A stretch of 64,000 nucleotides of DNA, from positions 24,835,764 through 24,899,763 of the forward strand of contig NC_088306.1 in the NCBI RefSeq assembly GCF_032854445.1, in the 5' to 3' direction. The DNA is from Liolophura sinensis. Lineage: Eukaryota; Mollusca; Polyplacophora; Chitonida; Chitonidae. Position numbers and translations under genes: made by a program. Every line of letters begins with the position of its first letter. Positions within the stretch are counted from its first letter, which is position 1. Below are positions 32,433-47,500 of the stretch, piece after piece. The notes beneath the pieces were generated by a model. That model was not told the DNA's origin, ran no database searches, and was given only the letters and a program-made list of their open reading frames with translations.

Positions 32433-32599
32433 AGAATTGTTTAAGGCCAGCTGGAATTTTGCGTACATGTACTAAACGTGTAAATATCGACCACCTCCTC
32501 CCATATGTATAACATTACATGAATGACTTTGATTGCTGTCTTCTTGACGTCTTACTCAAGAACATTTCACTTATACGATGATATGGGGGGGGGGGGGGG

Positions 32600-32860
32600 G
32601 GGCTCCGTGGCTCAGTTGGTTAGCGCGCTAGCATAGCGTAATGACCCAGGAGTCTCACAAATGCGGTCGCTGTGAGTTCAAGTCCAGCTCATGCTGGCTT
32701 CCTCTCCGGTCGTATGTGGGAAGGTCTGGCAGCAACCTGCGGATGGTCGTGGGTTTCCCCCGGGCTCTGCCCGGTTTCCACCCACAATAATGCTGGCCGC
32801 CGTCGTATAAGTGAAATATTTTTGAGTACGGCGTAAACACCAATCAAATAAATAAATAAC
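32600..32860 (+). repeat. SINE family A, full length, after a poly-G run
   Basis: Head ctccgtggctcagttggtta, box-B-like gagttcaagtcc, body, tail and an (aaat)n end. A run of about 19 G (32584-32602) precedes the head. Confidence 0.9.
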
Positions 32861-33224
32861 TTATACGATGACGGCCAGTATTGTAATCTTCCTTGTGGAA
32901 AAAAAAACACATTGCAAAAATAGTTTTGTAATGCCGTTTCTTTTATGGGTAGACACACGTAGATAGACTTGCTTCGTGATAAATACCGAATCAGACTCCA
33001 TTCCACACTCGCAAAGTAACAACTAAATTCTGCCACTCTTGGAAAGGTCGGTGATTTCCAATCCGATAAACTGATCTTTTAGGCGAAAAGTATTACACAT
33101 TGTGTGATATACCTAACAAAAATATAATTCTGCCTTCAGTGTAATATGTATAATGACATAGCTTTTCTTGGTATCTTGGTATCACTTTCAGGTAAGAGTT
33201 CGGTACTCAAGACAGGTTACCAGA

Positions 33225-33487
33225 ATAGATTTGTTTATTTATTTGATTGGTGTTTTATGCCGTGCTCATGAATATTTCATTTAAACGACGGCAGCCAGCA
33301 TTATGGTGGGAAGAAACCGGACAGAGACTGGGGGAAACACACGACCATCCGCAGGTTGCCGACGACCTTCCCACAGTGAGGTAACCAGCGTGACCTGGAC
33401 TTGAACTCACGGCGACCGCATTGGTGAGAGGCTCCGGGGTCATTACTATGCGCCCGCGAGCTAACCTAATGAGCCACGGAGGCCCCC
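33225..33487 (-). repeat. SINE family A, full length
   Basis: Reverse copy: (attt)n, gattggtgttttatgccgtg, body, gacttgaactcacggcgacc, and the head ending gagccacggaggcccc. Confidence 0.9.
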
Positions 33488-33771
33488 AACGAGAATAGAA
33501 CCCATGATAACATGTGCAAAGTTTTACTGTAGCAACGTTGTATAACGCGCTATTACCATGGTAACGCCTGTCTTCACTATATGCTGGCATGGACTTTTAA
33601 ACGCCATGCTCATGTAACAAGCGCATGGTAAAAAAACGTTGTCCCCGATCTTCTGAGAATGGTCCTAAAACTTTTGTACTAAACGCCGGGTCAATGCAAA
33701 CAGACTTGGATATCTACCTGGACTGCTATTGATTCCGAAGTCGTTTAGTTTTCCTCTGAGAATGACATTTA

Positions 33772-34032
33772 GGGGCCTCCGTGGCTCAGTCGGTTAGCGC
33801 GCTAGCGCAGCGTAATGACCCAGGAGTCTCGCACCAATGCGGTCGCTGTGAGTTCAAGTCCAGCTCATGCTGGCTTCCTATCCGGCCGTGCATGGGAAGG
33901 TATTCCAGCAACCTGCGGATGGTCGTGGGTTTCCCCAGGGCTCTGCCAGGTTTCCACCCACCAAAATGCTGGCCGTCGGCGTATAGGTGAAATATTTTTG
34001 AGTACGGCGTAAAACACCAATCAAATAAATAA
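33772..34032 (+). repeat. SINE family A, full length
   Basis: Forward copy with intact head (ggcctccgtggctcagtcgg), box-B-like motif, body, tail and aaataaat end. Confidence 0.9.
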
Positions 34033-35430
34033 AATCGGGTTGTCCCATATGTACCTCTCCTTCACATGCTTAACAAGATGACTTTGTGGTTTTTTAAATG
34101 CTGCATTATAAATATCACCACTAAAACAGCCTCATACTTCATTTACCGAGGTCCTCTGTGGAAATGTTCAAGTTTACCTAAGAGCTTTTTTAGCCAGTTT
34201 ACTTTGATTTTTGTTATTTGAAATCATGCATATTATTTATCATTCCACAAAAAAATAGAACAAACAACATGATCTAAGATTTCTCTTTTATAAATTTAAC
34301 AAAACATGAAAAAAAAATCATACATATGGAACCATTCAAACATAAACATGGCCTATCTGTACCAAACGTCAACAAACTGAAAGAATCCGTTAACACGTGC
34401 CAACCTTCCACTCCACCAGTGAAACCTTTGGCGGCTGACAAATTCTACATTTCCATTTACTCTTGTGTTTACTCTTCACAGAACACTTTTCACAAAACAA
34501 TTAACAAAGCTAAGTGAATACACATTGCGTATAACAGAAGAGCTTTTCCTGGCCCATAAACAATGCTAAAGTGAATACAATTTAGTATCCCTGATACAAG
34601 AAAAAACAGTTTTTATTACCAAGTCCACAATGCTAAGTGAATACACTTTATCGACAATAAAACACTTTTTACAAGCCAGCCAACACTGATCTTTAAGCTC
34701 ATGCATTATTACGAACCTTTCACTTATCCCTTTCACCGCATTCATTAACAAATCTGCCATCTCTCCATTCCAATGATCAGAGAATATAATTCCAGCTTCC
34801 ATCAACCCACAAAAGCTTGCAATTCCACGTATCAATGCCGGACCTTTCACAATAGTATAAACACTATTAAAAATGAACCCAACGTTTTTTTTGATTATTA
34901 TTTTCAATAATGTATATCAACAGCAATGATATAAAAATGTAAAACGATGCTTTAAAGCTGTAACCCGTTTATATAAAAATTTCAAACACAAAAAGGTTCA
35001 ACAAAACCAGTATAAAATCATCTCGTTAAACCACTCAAAAAAGTTAGAGAACAAAACGAAAGACAAAAATCTTCACCCATGATGATTATTATAAATCTTT
35101 GAGAGCTTAAAAGACATCAAGGCACAAGTCTCCTTCAAAGGTTTCATAGCGAAAATACTAAACACATTAAAGTTACCATGAACACGTGAAACGTGGTTTT
35201 AAACCGTAACAGAAAACAGAAAAACGATACCTGACCTAAAATATCGTAAATAAAGATGTAGGAGGACATCCTACTTGCAAATCTTTAAAATACACATTTC
35301 TGGACTAATCTCTCATAGTAGATACAGAATATATTAAACTGTGTAAATGACTTGACGGGGACTATTCTTCATGATGAAGAGCACGTTACATGCTCTTGAC
35401 TAGCTGCACATTTTTATCACACTAATAGCT

Positions 35431-35575
35431 TTATTCCTTCAGTTTGAAGAACTCTCTCAAGGGAGACAACATATGAGTTAACAACGGAACACTAGCAGCT
35501 TTTTCCAGCAAAGCAATTCTCTTGGACCGCGAGAGTTGTGGAACTTTGGTGTAGCCTTTTGGAAATCCCAGTTGT
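35431..35575 (-). CDS. DNMT3: DNMT3-like exon 21: C-terminus and stop
   Basis: It reads RQLGFPKGYTKVPQLSRSKR IALLEKAASVP.., matching VFGFP..YTDVS..ARQRLLGRSWSVPVI. It ends LREFFKLKE with TAA at 35431-35433, which overlaps an AATAAA. Confidence 0.92.
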
Positions 35576-38500
35576 CTGCAAGGAGAAAAAAAAATAACTT
35601 ACTAAAGTGTGCTTGAAGTTTGCCTTGGGGTTCAGTTTTGCTTCCAACATCTGGTTTGATTATATTGTTATGTCGAAGACACCAAACGCCACACTTTCTC
35701 AAGGCTATATTAAGTTTCAAACCAAAAATATACACCAACCGCAAGTGTCTCCCATACTGTAATTCTTCAACGTTTATGCATGTCTGCAAGCCGAGGTGTT
35801 TATTCAAGCCTATTCTGAAGGCATATCCTGTGTTGGCTGATAGAATTATATTTTTTGTGAAGCCCTGAAACTGGCCAATCCAACCAATGTAGTTTTGTCT
35901 CCAAAATTAAATTAAAAATGTGCATAAACTGCACTGAAAGTTGCTCTTTAACATACAAAAATGTTGAGGAATCAGGGTACACCATAACCTAGGTATTTCA
36001 CGATTATCCTTTTACAGCTTTTCATGATACATGCAAATTACAAAATAAAACAAAAATATTCCAAAATAAAACACTAATCCGTCATTTACATTGGTTCACA
36101 CTGTGAAAAAGGTTTGAAGAGGATGATGTTTAAATATAATGATAAGGGATCTATCGGGCATGAGAAGGTTCCCCAAAAATTTGGGTAATTTCAAGTTGTC
36201 ATGCTCAAATCAATTATTGTATGCCTATTCGCCAGAAAAGTTTCAAAAGATTTCGCCGCAAACAGATTATTCATCGTTAAATGTGGTACAGCGATTTCTT
36301 TTTTCACCTGAAAACACCCTGGATACGCCAAGCACCCATTAATGCCTAAGTTATGCTATTCCCTCTTTACAGTATACTGTAATTCTTCAACTATTCACAT
36401 GTTTGCAGGGTGTATATTGAAGCATATCCTGATGGCAATATTCTGTGTAGGCTCAAACTTTTTGTGAAGCTCTGGAATTGGCCAATCAAACCAATGTAGT
36501 TTTGTCTCCAAAATCAAATTACAAATGCGCACTAGTTGCACTGAAAGTCGCTCTTTCATTTCCAAAAAGGTTGAGGAATTGGGGTATCTGGTCAAGTGCC
36601 CCTGCCAGTAGTCCCATAGATGAGAAACCCACTTAGGCCCTATATTACAACCAAACAGCTAAGAATATCCCACCTTTCCAGATTCTCCACGTCGTCCACA
36701 TATTTAACTGTCTGTCTTGTCACCCCATCAGGCCCAGAATCTCTGCTTGACAACTGCTGAACACGTGTCAATATTTTGTCAATTATTTGGATGGTTTCAC
36801 CAATACACAAGAATATTTCACTGATCAATGTTCACATGGGCAGGAATACAGGCAAGGAAAACAGCAGACAAGGGGAGATGAAACAACACCCTGAGGGCAC
36901 ATACTGGGTACCTGACGGCACATATTGGGTACCTGATGGCACATATTGGGTACCTGACAGCACCTATTGGGTACCTGACGGAGGGTTGAAACTTGAGCCA
37001 CCATAATCAAACTGACAGCTTTGATGTGTAAAGTTTATTATTTAACTAATAGCGGTCACTGATTACAAGTATTACAAATCATATCAGAAACCAGTCTTAC
37101 CGTTTCCAGCAAACCCAAGGGGTGTCATACCAAAGACTTTAAAAATGGTACTTGCTGCTGCCTCGCTTTGTGCTAAGCAGTGAAAGGTTACAGCACACAA
37201 ACAAGACTGGTTGGCCTAGTGCCAGTGCAATGTGACTGGGTGGGGTGTCATGTCTGGTGCCTTCAGCATGATGCTTCAGTGGCAGCATGATGCTTCAGTG
37301 GCAGCATGAGACTTCAGTGGTGGCATGAACTCGCCCTGCCACAAAAAGACACAGTATATGTACACACACCTAATCAATGACCCCTCATCGTCATATGACT
37401 GGAAAATTGTTAAGTATGACGTCCAACCACAAGCATGTATACAGACATGTACATACATACCATTTCAGGCAGGGTAAAGGAATCTGTCCGTGCAGCTCTC
37501 CAGGTACTGAACACTTTACTGGTGTTGGGACTGTGAAAAAAAAACAAAACAATTTATTGTTTATTTTATTGGTGTTTTACGCCGTATTCAAGAATATTTC
37601 ATTTTTACTATGGCCGCCAGCATTACGAGAAAGTTCCTGGGGGAAACACACGACCATCTGCAGGATGCTGACAGACCTTCCCATGTATGGCCGGAGAGGA
37701 AGACACCCTGAGCTGGACATAAACTCACCTGAAAATGAATAAATTATTACGGCTTCAAGTCACTTTGGTAGTGTTTAAACCAGATCATCATGACATGCTC
37801 GTTGTAAAAACATGTAGTGGTAATACAAGTAAATGTAGTAGTTGTGCACGAATTCAGATCCAGTTCTCGACGGTGTAAGTAGCTTAAGGTAAGTAAGTTT
37901 CTGATAATAATTTGTATTTACTATAGTCTGCTTGTCAAGTATAGTCCATACAATACCAGAGTTTCCACTTCCTTTCTTGCTAAAGATAAAAATAGTCCAA
38001 CTGTGTCATTAAAAATGTTCGGCAGGATCACATTTACTGTAACACAAGGTGTCTGAAAAAATGTTCACAAATAGTCATTTAGCATACACAAAAGATGGAC
38101 AAAACCAAAGAGTTGAACGTTTGGGAACTTCAGAAGTTTCTGTAGGGCAGAGGCGTCGTTCGTGCCTCTGGAGCACGGCGAAACAAGTGATCGATAAATC
38201 AATGTCATCAAAGGTGGCCTAACATGTTTCATGAACTGGAACTCGAAACTCCCCTTAGCTTTCCTGATTACAACATGGAGGCATAATTTCAAAGCACATG
38301 CATATCTTGAACTTTGGAATCATGCAAACTGAAAGCATGTTACCCTTCTATCAGATAATTCACCACCATACACATGCAGAGTTACCTCCTCTTTTCAAAC
38401 TCACCGGTTGCGGCCTGGAATGTTTCCCCAAAAGTACTTCACACGATCAGGATAAGAAAACCATGAAGCGTTCATCAGTGATGGCGACACCTGGTGAAAT

Positions 38501-41500
38501 AATAATTATGGTCAGAATTGACCTGTTTCCTGCCACCATTAGGCTTCTTGCCGGTGTTTAAGTGAAGTAATTTCTTGAGTTTGGCCCAAATATCCAATCA
38601 GATAAATAAATGATTGACTGCTGGGTAATGCTGTACTGATGAATACATCAGCTGACCACTTCAATGGTACACTCGAGTGCCCCATTAAACCACCTACCAC
38701 TGGCTAGTTTAACTTTAATGATAAGCAGCTCTCGGAAATCTCGGAAATTTCCCATCCCCACGTTAGGATTTCATGCAGCTTTCATGTCCAAGTGATTTCA
38801 AAACAAGCTTTAATAACCACTTGGCCACAAAACACCACGAGCAAGGTTATGTGAATAATTCATTTATTTGATTGGTGTTGAACATTTCACTTATATGACA
38901 GTTGCCATCATTATGGTGGAAGAAAATGGGGCAAAGCTTGTGGGAACTCTTGGCCATTCGCAGGTTGGTGGCGAATGCATGCATGACCTGACAGGAGGCC
39001 AGCATTCGTTGCACTTGATCTCACAGCAACCGCCTTGGTAAGAGGTGGCTGTGCTGGCATGCTAACCACCTCTGCTCTTTTATTTGAAGTTGGTCCATTT
39101 TATTCATTAGATACTTGTACGCACCAACAGAAACTTAGTGCTGTTGGTTCGTTACCTTATATATAATACAGATTTTGATAACAGAAATCCATCCACTAAA
39201 CCCCCTTGTGGTGGAAAGGTTCTAATTTTCATTTGCCTTTAGCAGGAACTACATTCAGCCTACGTACCTCCAGGAAGGTAGAGATGTGTTCTCTGGCCAT
39301 GTTGACCATGGATGCATCGCTCTCGCACAGCCAAAACACATGCGTGGGAAGATTCTGTGTCAGACTCAGGTAGATACGTGCAAACTCCATCACACCTTCA
39401 CCATCCTCCGCTAAAAACATTCAACTTTAAGCTACTTCAGAAAACTTAAAACCTAAGCTTAATATGAAAAAAGATATTTTGTGGAGCAGGATAGTTTTCA
39501 AACTGGCCACATTAAATAAATACGACCCCAAAATCTGACAAATTTAAACCAGTTATATGACGGAAATTAAATATATTAACCAAGCCTAATTGAAGAAATT
39601 GTAGAATATTCAAAACTTAAGCACGGAAACAAAATTTCTTGAAGTTTTATCAAAATAGGGATATGTTTAGAGCAGTTATTACACTGAAACAAATGTTCAA
39701 TGAGATATAACTGACAGAAAACATTCAATATGCACAGTTTTTGAACAATCCTAATCAATCTCATACAACATAAACCTCCTGACAAAATTTTATCCAAACC
39801 AGCATCCGTTAATAATCAACATTATATGTGTCAGGGTTATTTGAGTGCAATAGCCAACTATAAACACACACTACATATTTAAACTTGTGCTCACACGGGG
39901 TGAGTACACAAGTATGTGGGTTGGGTCATCATTACATTATGGGTCATCATTAAATTATAGGACATCATTAAATTATAGGACATCATTAAATTATGGGTCA
40001 TGGGCATAACCATCTCTAAGGCCTCAAAAACAAAGGTAATTTGTTGATAATGTGACCGTAATTAAAACCGTTCTTCACCTGGCCAGCCACAAAAGAGAAA
40101 CGTTGTCCCTTTAAATGTATTACAGAAATTTGCCGTCTCACCTTGTAATATATTTTTTGGACCCTTGTGGTACAACGCCATGCTAAACAAAACTATTTAA
40201 GTGATAGCCACCAATTTTATGAGAGGAAGCCATGCATGGCGCTGGAGATAACCACTGACTTTTGGTAAGTTACCTTCACTTCCCTCGTGCACAAGAATCA
40301 AGACTTCAGGACATAAACTCAAACAGAAATTTGTACATCTACTCACCATACCATGCCTCCGTGTTGGGTGCGTCTCCGCAGAAGCACTGTGAGGGGGGAC
40401 AGCCCAGCACAAGATCTATACGCTTCAGGGAGCGCAGCTGTGAACGGAATACAAGGTCCATACACCTTTTTAAAAAATATTTTCAGGCCCAATTAAATTA
40501 CACTTTTTCTGGGCATTTATTGGAATGAATAATATACAATTCAAAACTGACCATATACCATCTGAGCTTTCAAACACTGATTATGCACACACAAACTGTA
40601 TCAATTTCAAACACACTGGAAACAAATTTTTGCAGAGCTGGTCAGTATACTATGTCCAGTAGCATTGTAGGCTGCTTCTGTGGTCTGTTTTAAAACCAAC
40701 TCAATGTACATGCGCCAAGTTGGTTCTCGATTTCAAGAACTGTTTACATGTTCTAGGCCCAACGTCTAAAATCCCTTACATAACCTCAGGCTTTTTATGG
40801 CCTGGAACTGTTACTTTAAAGGATACATGAAAAAGGTAGAGTATAAAATGAATAGTGGGGTTTTAAGGAACATGAAGAAAAGTATGAAAAAAAAAAAGAG
40901 ATTTTTTTTGGATGGTGGGCGGGGGTGGGTGGCGATGTTTGAGACATATTTTATATTTTCTAATTAACCCATCTAATGGCAGGGAATACTCCGAAATGAC
41001 TTCATCCGTGAATAAACTGGGAATGCCAGACTAACTTAGTGCCCCCAATTCAGCCCCCCCCCCCCCGCCCCCGAAACAAAGTTGTTTTGGCAGTTAGCTG
41101 CACTGTTGACGTCAACATAGACTGCGTAATTCCAGTCTGACCGATACGGCTTTACAATTGCAAAAAAAAAAAAACAGGGGGGAACCCATGATTGAAGCCT
41201 GCTGACAGTCCTTCCCACCTACACAGAAGTCAAATCTACAAGTACTTAATGAATATACCTGCTAAAGCTAAAACCATATCAATAAACCATACAGTAAATT
41301 CTGTCAAAAGGCCTGACAAACCTACCTTGTCAGTATGCAAGTCTTGCATGTCACCAAGCTGGGTGAGGCTGTCGCCATAGTTCCTTGCTCCAATAGCCAT
41401 GGACGCAGGATCAATCTCGCAGGCAAAATACTCCTCAACTTCAAATCCCAACTTGTCTAAGACCAGCATCCCTGAAATCATATGGTTATGAAATGGATCA

Positions 41501-44500
41501 GTTAAGGTCGGTGAAACACTATTTTTTTAGCAAACCACTGAAAATATTAACTCGTAGCTTTACTAGGTGTTGACAAAACCATTTATTATATTTATTTATT
41601 TGATTGGTGTTTATATGCTGTACTCAGGGAGGAAACCGGGCAGAGCCTCAGGGAAATCCACACCTATCCGCAGGTTGATGACAGACCTTCCAACTTACAA
41701 TCTGAGAAGAAACCTGACATTAGCTGGGCTTGAATTCAAAGCCATTGCACTGGTGAAAGGCTCTCGGGTCATGGTGCGGGTAGAACTGTTCAGAGTAACA
41801 CGCAAATTCAAGTTGTTCGGGTTCTCACGCGGGTAGACAGGTAAAATGCAGGACACCTCAGGACCCAAAAAACAATGTAACTTATTATTCCATTCCCACT
41901 ATTCAGTGTACCTGGGCTGGACATTTTTATGACATAACAAAGCCATACGCAGCTTTGGTTCTGAGGGCATCAGTAAACGCAGCCACTGTGCCATCTCATA
42001 CACCAGCCCTGCTTGAATAATTTTACTGGATTTTATAAAACTACAAGCTTTGTCTGTCCAATAGAAAAATTAGCAAATTTAACATTCTTTCCTTGGAATA
42101 TTATGAGAGAATGAAATTCAACATTAATGTCTAACATACTTTGTTACAATTAAATGTAACAAATCCTTTCATAGACACATGAATACCCTAAATGACCTAA
42201 AAATTCAACCACAAAGGAGCATTTTTGGAGGCAAATAAATGTAATGAGATATTACTTCCAGGGGGCTAAAACATACATTTTCCCAGTACGATATCATCCT
42301 ACCATTCAAATACTCTCAAAACACCTTTCTAAAATTAATAGAACTCCCAGAATCTGTAAAAATGAGCAACTTACTCATGAACATAATTTTAGGTCATTTA
42401 CGGACTTGGCATGACATGTACATAATTTGTTTGACATATACGTACAGGAGGTGGCTTACCTGTTGCGATCCGGTCACACAATGATAACACCCGTAGGGGC
42501 TTCCTCATTACGTTCAATGGCTTCTATAAATATTAAAAACATCCAACACATAAAGCAATGAAATCTTGCAGTTTATGGATTTTTCAATTTAATATCCTCG
42601 TTTTCACCTTGTTCTCGCCACGATATGGCTGAAATATTGCCGATGTGGCGTTAAGCCATAATCATTCATTCATTCATTCATTCATTCATTCAATATCCAG
42701 TGGTGCACAATCTAACAGGTGGAGGTAACTCGAGTGTCCAGGGTAAATGACTGGCCTGGGACAGGCTGCTATTGAACTTCCCAGGGTTTCCGCGAGAAAA
42801 TTAAGTTTGAGTCTGTTTGAGGCAGAGGGTTGGTGGTAGAGAAGTTATATGAGGGTGAAAAGGTGGTACACATGTACCCGCTTCAGTTTTGAGTTTTTTG
42901 ATAATTATCGATATTCTTAGTAAAACTCCTCTGTTGTATCACTACCTTCCGATGAGCAAGTCACGAAATTAAACGAAAATAGTGCCAAGACTTGAGCGTG
43001 GTAGGCAAAAGCCAGGTGAATTACATTCGCTGATGGCTTTGTGGTCTTGTGGACAATTTATATCTTACTCCATGGCCTATACGAGGGGCAATTCCTAGCC
43101 AAGAAACCAGCTTTGAACTTTTAAAGATGGGTAAGGTCTACATCACAGCCGAGAAGTTATCCATAGTTAAAAATGTATATGGGAGCAGAGCCTTCCACCG
43201 ACTTGCTCGGAGAACAAAAACACAAGAAAACACTAATGTGTCATCGGCAAAAGTCAATTGAATTACATTCTCCCACGGCTATACGTTGTCTTCTGGACAT
43301 TTTTTATCCCATTGCGTGGCATATATGAGGGGTAATTCCATATTATATCTCTCTTTTCGAGTCTTTCTTACAAATCTTACGTCTTCATTCAACATGTGCA
43401 GCTACATGTATGTTTTCCCGCGGAGTGCATGCACATTTGTGGTTGACGTTTTGGTGTTAAAAACAAACTTGCAGTCATAGCGTCAATTTCTTGTCATTTT
43501 AAAAGAATCTGGCACTTCATACTTCCACTTCATTCTACAATGAGCTTTCAAAACAATGCCGTTGTCCATTTTTGTATGCTGAGCTGTTCAATAGATTGAA
43601 ATACATAAATAACCTTGTGATATACCAGATGTCAAATTCTCAATACCAGACGTCAACGTGATTGACATACATATTTAGGTTGATCGGGCAAAAGACGTCA
43701 CGCGTTGAGTAGATCAAAACAGACCCTATTTTCCAGTACAAATACAGATACAATGTCATGATTGGGCACACACGTCATCCAGGGTAAGGATGGCAGCTGT
43801 CTCAGTGTATCAGTAAATATACACTGTAAGACTGGATCCTTAGACTGGATTTCGGGCTAGGCCATTCCATGAATCTCGCATTGACATGTTACATGTGGAG
43901 CGATTGTTTTCGTGCTATTCATGCACACCCATTATTGACCTTTCTGACCTATCAGGACACATGATCTCACACATCGAACATTGATTTCTTGTCACTTTTA
44001 GAAGCATTTTCAAAATTATTGACGTATGAAGAAGTCAGTCAAATAGACCATCCATTGGCCATATTTTCAGGCTACTATAGGCCTATGCATTCTAGCTATT
44101 ATGCTGGAGCACCATTAGTGCGGCATGCACTAGATCATAGGTCCTAGACACAACACCAAAAATAAACAATTTGACGAAATGCAGGAACGGGACTCGTCAA
44201 TGATGTAGCAGACACACAAGAGTTTGGGGAGTGTGCAGACTGGTTTGTTTGGGGCTTTAACTATTTATTACCATCAACACAACTATACAAGGATTCAAAT
44301 ATTTAGCTGGTGATTGAGAAGGCTTTATTTCACTTTTTGTACGTCTGAGGAGGGTAGCTTTTCCAGGTAAATGGGTCCGTTTACAAGACGAAAAACAGAC
44401 CTAGCTGTTTTCCCACAGCTTCCTGCTTCCCCACGTGACACACAGAATTTGCTACCATACTGGTGGAAGTATTCTACCGTACTGTAATTCTTCAACCATT

Positions 44501-47500
44501 TCACGTCTTTGCAAGGTATTTATTCAAGCATATTTTCAATGCATTATTCTGTGCTGACTGATAAAATTAAAGTTTTTGTATAGCCCTGAAACTGGCTAAT
44601 TCAGCCAGGTTTTGTCTCCAAAATCAAATTAAAAATATCCATAAAGTGATGGTTGCTCTTCCACATGCAAAAAGCTTGAAGAATTAGGGTACAAGTAAAT
44701 ACCTAATAAACTATGCAAATGGCCACATGAGTGAAGTCAACTGATTATACTTAGCTATACACCAAGATCTCATGAAAACTGGGAATCTAGAGATAGCTTG
44801 TCCGAGGCTGGGATTGAACCGGTGGCAAGTTGTTTACGAGGGGCACGTTACAATTTATTTATTTACTTTATTGGTGTTTTACGCTGTACTCAAGAATAGT
44901 TCAGTTATATGACAGCGGCCAGCATTATGGTGGGCGGAACCCGGGGGAAACCCATGACCATCCGCATGTTCTCATGTTACAAGACCTTGCTCCCATTACA
45001 TGTAGTTGGATCAACTACACATACGTAAACAATAAAACTTACTTGCCTTCTGCCCATATAATTAAATTCATTTATTTAACGGCGGCTAGAATTAAGATGA
45101 GAGAAAACAAGGGAGAGATCAACGTGAACACATAGAACACAAAGGGACCACCTGAAGGTTGCTGAAAGACCTTCTTAAAAACGACTGTAGTGGAAGCCAG
45201 CATGAGTTGGACTTGAACTTAAAACTATCCAAGAATTCATTGCAACAGAGCCTGAATGTGATACTCCTATCATTAGTTGATTTATCATTTGAGTATAAAT
45301 CTTGTGCAGTTGTCTATCGAACCGTCGAACTCTACTGACTCAAATGAAAGCAGAGCATTTATATATTCATCCATATATCGTGAGCAAACTTTTATTGTCA
45401 GAATGCAGCTTACCCTGAAGAATTCATTTTATTTCACTTCTCAAAATTGACAATCAAGTCAATACACTCATACTCTTTCCACCACCATTTTTTCATTCAA
45501 AGCAAAGCATGCAAATTATACTTTCCAACCCTGTACATTCCCCACCACCATTTTCTATATCAAGCCCTACTGTAATTCTTCTACTTTCTCACGCGTTTGC
45601 AAGGTGTTTATTCAGGCATATTTTGAAGGCATTATTTTGTGTAGACTGATAAAATTGTACTTCCTGTGAAGCCCTGAAATTGGCTAATCCAACCAATGTG
45701 GTTTTACTCCACAATCAATATTATGAATGTAAATAAACTGCACTGAAAGTTGCTCTTTCATATGTGAAAAGGTTGAGGAAATAGGATGCACATATTTTAC
45801 CTCCATATATATTCTCACATGGCCATTGTAAACAGGAGAACAAAGATGGTCGACATTCTCTTCCCAGTTTCTTTTCCCCTCCAGGAGCCCATGGGTGGAT
45901 CGGGAGTATGGAGCGCACATGAAGCACAACCAATCATCATTGGCATGAATCTGAAAAGATATAAATAATACCAAAAAGAGAGATTAAGTTTTATTTTGGG
46001 GGGGGAGGGGAGAGGATAATACCAATACAAATATACACAAAAGCAGTCTCTTTCATGGGTGGAGGAAACCAGAATAACTATCAACCATTGGTAAATTCCA
46101 AGGAAGAGTCAAGTGGCCTGTAAACTTCATGTAAGACAACACCAGCATATGGATGAGTGCTTATTGTCACCAAGAACCATGGATGCAGGTAATCTTGAAA
46201 ACTCCTTGCATGAGAATGGGTTTGAATCCACGTCATGATTGACCTAGTGCTTGTGTGGAAGGCATTGTGGTGCCATATCCCAGTCATGAAATAGGTAAAG
46301 GATATTGCACAGGGAAGGTTGAATGTCATGAATATTTTTAGAGTGAGAGGCGAAAATAATAACCCAAGAAACGTGAAGCTTCGAGTGGGTTATCATTTCC
46401 TTTCAAAAGAATTATACTGATGATATTTAACCTTCTATTTAGTATTTTTACTTTGACAATATTGTGATTTTGTGTATTTTAACAAGTTTCAGCAATGTTT
46501 TAGGCTGTCAACCTTCACAGACTTTTGTATATAAAGTGACGTCACACGCGACGTATTGTATGACATTGTGTCTTGTTGTGTGCCGTAAGAAATGTTAAAG
46601 TTGACTGAACTTGTGTTATGACATTATTCTGCTAAGCTCGTACTGGAACGTCATAAAACAAATGTTTCTTTGTGACCTCATGGTGTCAAAGTGTGTAATA
46701 ACAAGTGAATATTAAGTGATATCTAACTCTAGCCAGTGAGATATCACTTTTATCAGTGAAAGAAATCCTGACATTTCACCTTTATACAATAAAATCTTTT
46801 CAGGCTAGACATTCTTGTATACATGTACATGACATTCATAAGGTCAAAAGGGTGCGTCACTTAGCCGTGGATGTTAATTCATCACCACTTTATCTCAACA
46901 CTTGTCTCTAACCACTGTAATACTCTCTTCCTGTGACTGGTCAGAAAAATTATCTGTCCGATATTCCACTCACTTTTTGTAACATTCTCTCTCCAACCAG
47001 CGTCTTGATGCAAGGCTCACAGTACACCCTGAAATAACAAACACATACTTAGACCACAACATACTCATTCACCCTAAAGTTCATACTATAACTGTACTAA
47101 ACCATATGAAAGTTTTCATGGCGATTCTGATATGCAGCACATGGACATGGAACACTAACCAATTAATAATTAACACCAGATATTATAAGCGTGTACAATG
47201 TGTAAATGTATATCCAAGGGGCTTAACCCATGATATCAAAGGGCAAAAAATTCCATGGGCGCCTGTACTGGACACACAGGTATTGTCCCAGGAGGATTGT
47301 AGGAGGGGACAATTCATAGTGAATGACGTAGCCACATGTCTTTGTCGTAAGTTGTATCTTGTCTTGAGTCACTCTTTAAGAGAATACAGAACTACGGAAC
47401 CTTGAGCTTTGGAGTTCTTTTATGTTTTTAGCACAATGAACACAATGTATTAATGAATGTTCATTAAAATATGTAAGACTTTGTACTGGCAATTGGAAAG

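Larger units (their letters stand above)
31139..35430. other. Spacer between the receptor and the DNMT3-like gene
   Basis: No exon recognised. Several SINE A copies (32325-32432, 32600-32860, 33225-33487, 33772-34032) and a G-run (32584-32602) are present. From 34040 to 35430 it is AT-rich with nothing recognisable and may hold the 3' UTR of the DNMT3-like gene (antisense here). Confidence 0.45.
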
